From positions 1-8,327 of the forward strand of contig JASIKQ010000063.1 in assembly GCA_030049565.1 (NCBI GenBank): a stretch of 8,327 nt of DNA. The letters run 5' to 3'. The position numbers and the translations under genes are program-made. This document shows positions 4,576 through 8,327 of the stretch, in pieces. Positions within the stretch are counted from its first letter, which is position 1. Every line of letters starts with the position of its first letter. This DNA is from Candidatus Sulfotelmatobacter sp. (GTDB lineage Bacteria > Acidobacteriota > Terriglobia > Terriglobales > Acidobacteriaceae). The notes beneath the pieces are model-generated. The model did no database searches and was not told the origin of the DNA. It saw only the letters and a list, made by a program, of their open reading frames with translations.

Positions 4576-6195
4576 CTACTGGCCTCCAGCCGCAGCCTCC
4601 TGCTTCACCTGCGCTTCCGTCTGGTCGGCCTGAGCCTGCTGATCCTGAAGCTGCTTGGCTGCGTTCGGATCGGCAGCCGGTGGCGGCACATCCGATGCCG
4701 AGGTGCCGGTATCGGGCGCGCTCGGCATACCGTTTGTGCCCTGCTTCTTGGCCAGTTCACTCATGCCGTTTTGCAACTGCTCCTGGAAGTGGTTGTACAT
4801 TTCCTGCAAGTCGTCCACTTTCACGGTTACAGTTTGTCCAGCGGCGCACTCGCCCTTCTTGCTGGCGGAGACGCTGGCGTTCACCATCTGGTTCGAATCC
4901 GGAGTATCGGTCAGGCGAGTTACAACGTCACCTGAAGTGAGTCCGCACTCCTGGCCAGTCGATGCCACCCCCGTCACGGGAGTGTCGACGACGAAGGTAC
5001 GCTGCGCAGGATCGAGGGCCGGAGGTACTTGCGCGCTACTGGCCGTCGCCGCCGCCGGAGCCGGAGCACCACCACTAGCCTGCTGCGCCTGCGCCTGCTG
5101 TGCTGCGATCTGCGCCTTCACTTCTTCGGCGATGGCCTCTTTTACCTCCGGAGTCAGAGCCACTGCCCCGCCAGAGGCTTGCTGATCGCCTCCACTGGGT
5201 GGTGGTGCACTGGCTTGCGCATCGGCTGCGATGTCATCGGCGGCGGCTTCCTGGCGCGCGGCATAGGCCGCTTGTAATTGCTGAGAGATCAGGTAATCGG
5301 TAAGCCAGAAGGCCGGCGCAGCATAATACGGGTAGGGATTCCACCACCCGCCGTAGAAGCCCCACCAGGGAGCGCCGCCCCAACCCCATAATCCCACACC
5401 CCAATATACCGGCGCGCCCCATGGATGCCATGCCCAGCCATAAAAGCCAGGATGCCAGAAATACCCCGGGTACCAGCCGTAATAGGGATGTCCGCCCCAA
5501 TAGAACGAACGATACACGCCAACGTGAACGACGCCGCCGTAAACGTAGGTACGCGAGACGAACGTGCGCCCGCCGCGAACCACATACGCCCGCTGCACGT
5601 AGCCACCACGTCCGCTGGTGACGATGCGCGCGCCGTTGCGTTCGCTTACGACCGTGCGCCTACCACCTACGCCATGTTCAATGTGCATCCCATTACGGTC
5701 GATGGAACGAATCGATCCATTGGGGCGAATGTTCGCGGTTCCCCCGCCGCGCAGCGACATGGTCCGTCCCGGAGGAGTGCGGCTCATCGCCGTGTGCGTG
5801 GTCGTGCCGGTATGAGTCGTGGTCGTCGAGCGGGTGGTCGTCCCGCCGGCATGAGTCGTCGTAGTCGTGCGGCTGGTCGTACCCGTGTGAGTAGTCGTGC
5901 CAGGCCGGTTCGTGGTGTTGGAGCGATTGGTAGTCGTGCTCGGACGGCTCATTGTATTGCTCGGCCGGGTATTGCTCGGGCGGCTCGAAGTGGTTGAGTG
6001 CGACGTCGTAGAACTGTGACTTGACGTTGATGTATGTGATGGCGCATTCGAATGCGAGGTGCTTGCGTGGGACGCGGGAGCTTTGGGTGCATTCTCCGTC
6101 TTGTTGTGCTGTCCCCAGGCCACGACGGCAACCATCAGCAGAAGCGGAACCGCGCATCTTTGCAGTATTCGTTGACTGTTAAACTCGAAATTCAT
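4576..6195 (-). CDS. Modular exported protein: S/T/H tract, W/Y/G block, PDZ-like C-terminus
   Basis: The product is 539 aa. The start at 6195 follows GGGAGG at good spacing. Modules: signal peptide (1-29, AVVAWGQ); a Ser/Thr/His/Asn/Arg low-complexity tract (about 40-138) with degenerate Thr repeats; an Arg/Gly/Val beta-like region (about 150-228, including RNGARIVTSGRGGYVQRAYV); an extremely aromatic block (231-300) with 14 Trp and 11 Tyr in 70 residues among Gly and Pro; an Ala/Gln-rich stretch with possible helix (about 305-385); a PDZ-like segment (about 396-465, with CGLTSGDVVTRL and two cysteines, 417 and 450); and a Gln/Ala/Asp-rich tail. I know similar acidobacterial secreted proteins but no function. 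A surface or envelope location is inferred from the signal peptide and composition. It may be anchored by the aromatic block, but this is a guess. It has its own terminator and a divergent neighbour. Confidence 0.83.
   Translation of the reverse strand: MNFEFNSQRILQRCAVPLLLMVAVVAWGQHNKTENAPKAPASHASTSHSNAPSHTSTSSHSSTTSHSTTSSRPSNTRPSNTMSRPSTTTNRSNTTNRPGTTTHTGTTSRTTTTTHAGGTTTRSTTTTHTGTTTHTAMSRTPPGRTMSLRGGGTANIRPNGSIRSIDRNGMHIEHGVGGRRTVVSERNGARIVTSGRGGYVQRAYVVRGGRTFVSRTYVYGGVVHVGVYRSFYWGGHPYYGWYPGYFWHPGFYGWAWHPWGAPVYWGVGLWGWGGAPWWGFYGGWWNPYPYYAAPAFWLTDYLISQQLQAAYAARQEAAADDIAADAQASAPPPSGGDQQASGGAVALTPEVKEAIAEEVKAQIAAQQAQAQQASGGAPAPAAATASSAQVPPALDPAQRTFVVDTPVTGVASTGQECGLTSGDVVTRLTDTPDSNQMVNASVSASKKGECAAGQTVTVKVDDLQEMYNHFQEQLQNGMSELAKKQGTNGMPSAPDTGTSASDVPPPAADPNAAKQLQDQQAQADQTEAQVKQEAAAGGQ
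5791..5898 (-). repeat. Degenerate tandem repeat coding for Thr-rich units
   Basis: Within the 539-aa gene, residues 100-135 consist of about three imperfect copies of a 12-14-residue unit: TTTHTGTTSR, TTTTTHAGGTTTRS, TTTTHTGTTTHT. At DNA level the copies are related by a period of roughly 36-39 bp with variation at codon third positions. This indicates old, diverged expansion rather than recent slippage. Confidence 0.65.
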
Positions 6196-6579
6196 ACCGC
6201 CTCCCTAAAATCCATCAAAACCTATAACGCTGCTCCCAAGGGTTACGCGTGCTGTTCATCTCTATCGGCTCGGCTACTCCTTAGGCGAGAGCCGCCGCCC
6301 GACAAGAGCAACCAGCAAAACTCAACTTCATGCAACGGGGAACGCCTGCAATACACAACCCGCGCTTGCACCGAATGTTGCGGAAAGTTGTACTCTGGGA
6401 CGGAAAAACGTTAACAGAAGTTCGGCCCCGGCGCAATATCCTCGGAGACGCAATACCTTATCTATCAAAGGTTCGAAAAGAGCTCTAGGACAATGGTTTG
6501 CAGTGGCTGCGGACACCTTTCATTCTGCCCGCACCCATTAGGTTGCGGTAATCTATTCTGCTTGGCAGGAGGAAGACGC
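6196..6579. other. Divergent intergenic region
   Basis: This 384-bp region lies between the minus-strand 539-aa gene and the plus-strand DoxX gene, so it should carry both promoters. The Shine-Dalgarno for the left gene (GGGAGG, complement near 6201-6206) and for the right gene (AGGAGG, 6567-6572) are clear. No strong -35/-10 pair was found on either strand; TTAACA at 6411-6416 is the best isolated -35-like hexamer on the plus strand. A 6-bp inverted repeat (CGGCTC 6266-6271 and GAGCCG 6289-6294) is the only other structure noticed. No credible gene was seen. Confidence 0.5.
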
Positions 6580-6993
6580 TTGCGCTACCTCGATCGACTT
6601 CAACCCCTGGCTCTACTCGTCATGCGCCTGGTTTTAGGTGCAGTTATGGTGGGCCACGGGTATCCCAAGGTGTTCGGCGGATTGCACCATCACGCACAAT
6701 TTGTGGCCAGCCTCGGACTGCCCGCATGGATGGGATATTTCTCGGCATTTGCCGAATTCTTCGGCGGTTTGCTGGTACTTCTCGGCCTGCTTACTCGATT
6801 GTCTGCATTTGCGATTTGTATCGATATGGCAGTCGCAATTTGGAAGGTGCATTGGCATAACGGACTGATGGGCGAGAAGGGATATGAGTTCCCTTTGGCG
6901 TTGGCTGCGCTCGCCTTTGCCCTGATTTTTCTTGGCAGCGGGCCGATCGCTTTGGACCACGTCCGCAGCGTGAGCGGCGGAAAACTGAAGTGA
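6580..6993 (+). CDS. DoxX-family integral membrane protein
   Basis: The 137-aa inner-membrane protein has four predicted helices (about 8-28, 52-71, 74-92 and 103-121), the DoxX family's size and topology. Family-like features are the conserved Arg in helix 1 (R16), HGYPKVFGG (26-34) after it, AEFFGGLLVLLGLLTRLSA (58-76) across helices 2-3, and the HWHNG and GYEFPL stretch (91-106) leading into helix 4. The TTG start at 6580 was chosen because a perfect AGGAGG (6567-6572) sits seven bases upstream and the protein then begins at the usual point. An ATG at 6493 would add 29 residues that are Cys-rich and unlike the family. DoxX-type proteins are tied to redox or quinone-linked processes in some bacteria, but most are uncharacterised. 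No neighbour suggests a specific substrate. It appears to be a single gene. Confidence 0.88.
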   Translation: MRYLDRLQPLALLVMRLVLGAVMVGHGYPKVFGGLHHHAQFVASLGLPAWMGYFSAFAEFFGGLLVLLGLLTRLSAFAICIDMAVAIWKVHWHNGLMGEKGYEFPLALAALAFALIFLGSGPIALDHVRSVSGGKLK

Positions 6994-7150
6994 CGGGCAG
7001 CAGCTTTCGAGCCCCCTTCGCCGGGGAAACAAACAATTGCGCCGCTTCACAATCTCGGTTCTCCGCAACTTATCCCATTGTCACGGGTTCAAACAAAGCT
7101 TGCGACTGGGAGCTTGCAGTTGCTTGACGTTTCTTTACAGCGTGCGAAAG

Positions 7151-7180
7151 TTGAATCCAAGCGCAACCTGAAATTATGAT
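7151..7180 (+). promoter_or_regulatory. Sigma-70-type promoter for the 205-aa OMP gene
   Basis: TTGAAT (7151-7156) and TATGAT (7175-7180) are separated by 18 bp, four and five of six consensus matches respectively. Transcription would begin near 7187, giving a leader of about 78 bases before the TTG start at 7265. The surrounding gap (6994-7264) holds no gene and only a weak 4-bp CCCC/GGGG hairpin after DoxX, so no convincing DoxX terminator was found. Confidence 0.5.
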
Positions 7181-7264
7181 GTGGTGCAGTGACCTTTGCT
7201 AGCATCTGGAGATTTGGCAGGCGCATCTTAATTGCCTGCGGAAGAAACTGATAGGAGGTTTCTC

Positions 7265-7882
7265 TTGAGAAAGCTAACGCTGTTCGCGTCTCTTTGTGGG
7301 TTGTTCTTCCTGGCCAATGTCGCCTTTGCCCAACAGGGCGATATCTTCTTCGGCGGCGGCACGCTGCTGTCACCTTCCCCCAGCACCAGTGAACTGGCGG
7401 TCGGCAACCTGGCGGAAAAAGGCGGCACGTATCTCAATATCGGCGGAGACGTGGCCGGATTCAAACACCATCTCGGGTTTATGGTGGAAACTTCCTGGAG
7501 AGCGAGCCAGGCCAGCTACTTCAGCTACGAAACCTACCGGCCTATCCTGACCGACTTCAATGCTTTGTATCAACCCCATCTCGGCAAAAAGGTCGGGCTT
7601 GATCTGTTTGGCGGCATCGGCATTGCCGCTACGCGCTTTTACGTGCCCTATGCGACTTCGTGCAGTTACTTTTCCGGCTGCATCAACTACACCAGTGAAG
7701 ATCACTTCATGCAGCATTTGGGAGCCGGCATCCGTTATTACTTCTGGCACCACGTTTTCGTAAGGCCAGAGTTTCACTTCTATCACGTGGACGGCAACAC
7801 CGATCCCATCAGTGGCGGCTTCACCAGCGATAACCTGTTTCGCGTGGGAGGCTCGATCGGATATACCATCGGCGGCGATTAA
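7265..7882 (+). CDS. Exported outer-membrane beta-barrel-like protein, paralogue A
   Basis: The 205-aa product has a signal peptide (1-22, FLANVAFA, cleavage before QQGDI). The mature part alternates hydrophobic and polar residues in short Gly/aromatic strands (for example GTYLNIGGDV 54-63, HLGFMVETSW 69-78, KVGLDLFGGIGI 109-120, HLGAGIRYYF 151-160, HVFVRPEFHFYHV 163-175). It ends RVGGSIGYTIGGD. This is the pattern of a small outer-membrane beta-barrel. Cys133 and Cys139 (CSYFSGC) could form a disulfide in an outer loop. The start is TTG, with AGGAGG (7253-7258) six bases upstream; it replaces an ATG at 7232 that lacks a ribosome site and would put charged residues ahead of the signal. I recall this as a widespread acidobacterial family of unknown role. 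A paralogue follows on the same strand. Confidence 0.86.
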   Translation: MRKLTLFASLCGLFFLANVAFAQQGDIFFGGGTLLSPSPSTSELAVGNLAEKGGTYLNIGGDVAGFKHHLGFMVETSWRASQASYFSYETYRPILTDFNALYQPHLGKKVGLDLFGGIGIAATRFYVPYATSCSYFSGCINYTSEDHFMQHLGAGIRYYFWHHVFVRPEFHFYHVDGNTDPISGGFTSDNLFRVGGSIGYTIGGD

Positions 7883-7909
7883 CCGGAAGCGTTAGGCATT
7901 CGCTGGTTT

Positions 7910-7918
7910 TGGTATAGT
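7910..7918 (+). promoter_or_regulatory. Extended -10 promoter for paralogue B
   Basis: TGGTATAGT carries the TGN extended -10 motif plus TATAGT (5/6 to consensus). No good -35 is present at 16-18 bp, which extended -10 promoters can tolerate. Transcription would start near 7925, leaving a leader of about 108 bases that contains a 5-bp hairpin (CCGCT/AGCGG, 7924-7942) and the stronger one at 7981-7997. This suggests paralogue B is transcribed on its own as well as by any read-through from A. Confidence 0.45.
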
Positions 7919-7980
7919 TTAGCCCGCTGACACCGTTAGCGGCCATGTTGTGCTGGAGCGGTCACTGGCTGACTGTTCGC

Positions 7981-7997
7981 AGCGGCAAGCTGCCGCT
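7981..7997. repeat. Hairpin in the leader of paralogue B
   Basis: A perfect 7-bp stem AGCGGCA / TGCCGCT closes on a 3-base loop. There is no T run, so it is not a terminator. The arms resemble the palindrome at 4378-4395 (CGCAGCGG and CCGCT shared), suggesting the same family of dispersed repeats. It lies 35 bp before the TTG start of the next gene. Confidence 0.6.
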
Positions 7998-8032
7998 ACG
8001 TCGCAGACTCGATGCAACTCTGAGGGAAGGTA

Positions 8033-8327
8033 TTGAGAAAATTCGCGCTGCTTTCATTCGTCTGTACGTTTCTCTGGTTTGCATTGCTTGAGTTTGCGTT
8101 TGCCCAGCATGGCGACATTATGGTGAACGGCGGCGAGTTGGAGTCGCTCACCCCTCTTACCGATGTGGCCACCTTCCAGCCACCGCAGGAAAAGAATGGG
8201 ATTTATTTCGGCCTTGAGGGCGAGTACGTTCCCGCCGGACGCCGCTTTGGCTTCAATGTAGAGACTTCGTGGAAATATAACCGCGGCGACTACTACGGAT
8301 ACGAAACCTACCGTCCCTTTTTTACCG
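8033..8327 (+). CDS. Exported outer-membrane beta-barrel-like protein, paralogue B (5' part)
   Basis: The frame opens at a TTG (8033) after GAGGGAAGG (8022-8030) and runs 98 codons to the window edge, so the C-terminus is missing. The signal peptide (1-24, ending EFAFA) contains a glutamate at position 20. The mature part begins QHGDI and aligns with paralogue A: MRK at the start, FAQ-x-GDI, a GG pair, Gly-x-Tyr in the first strand, GF-x-VETSW (73-80), and YETYRP with T two residues further on (90-98). Both genes even begin with the same eight bases, TTGAGAAA. Between the anchors (residues 30-60) the two differ strongly, with several changes of charge. This is a tandem duplication followed by divergence. 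Function unknown. Confidence 0.85.
   Translation, partial: MRKFALLSFVCTFLWFALLEFAFAQHGDIMVNGGELESLTPLTDVATFQPPQEKNGIYFGLEGEYVPAGRRFGFNVETSWKYNRGDYYGYETYRPFFT

Noticed and set aside
5425..5997. Arg-rich plus-strand open frame
   Set aside because: It is the complement of the Thr/Ser and Gly-rich coding of the 539-aa protein.
6052..6414. Plus-strand open frame over the start of the 539-aa gene
   Set aside because: It overlaps a well-supported start and signal peptide and has no ribosome site or domain.
7085..7100. T-loop-like GGGTTCAAAC suggesting a tRNA
   Set aside because: No matching T stem, acceptor stem or anticodon arm around it.

Overview
The window looks like chromosomal DNA from an Acidobacteriota bacterium (Terriglobia/Koribacter type). 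I infer this from moderately high GC, a pilMNO cluster of that lineage's style, several secreted protein families I associate with acidobacteria, and short GC-rich palindromes in most gene gaps. No database search was possible, so the taxon is an inference.

Left third (1-3000, minus strand): a type IV pilus inner-membrane alignment operon. In transcription order it holds a 76-aa excisionase/MerR-type helix-turn-helix protein (2770-3000), a 93-bp gap with two tandem hairpins, pilM (1621-2676), pilN (1034-1624, sharing ATGA with pilM), pilO (335-982), and the first 108 codons of a secreted Pro/Ala/Lys-rich protein (1-325) in the usual pilP position, cut by the window edge. PilM is the cytoplasmic actin-like partner of the PilN N-terminus. 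PilN and PilO are bitopic proteins that pair in the periplasm and link the motor side to the secretin.

Middle (3001-6195, minus strand): a 406-bp non-coding stretch with small palindromes and a 20-bp-period direct repeat. Next is a 272-aa exported protein with a CxxC motif and a BamE/SmpA-like C-terminus, then a 350-bp gap with mosaic palindromes and a clear intrinsic terminator. Last is a 539-aa exported protein built from a Ser/Thr/His tract, a Trp/Tyr/Gly-rich block and a PDZ-like C-terminal segment. These two genes appear to be separate transcription units.

Right third (6196-8327, plus strand): after a divergent gap come a DoxX-family membrane protein with a TTG start, a 205-aa exported beta-barrel-like protein with a TTG start, and the first 98 codons of a paralogue of it, again with a TTG start. 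The last two form a tandem duplication, and each has its own plausible promoter.

No RNA gene, CRISPR array, insertion sequence or prophage gene was seen. The points most worth following are the compensatory base-pair difference between the twin hairpins ahead of pilM, the HTH protein heading the pilus operon, the modular 539-aa protein, and the diverging tandem outer-membrane paralogues.
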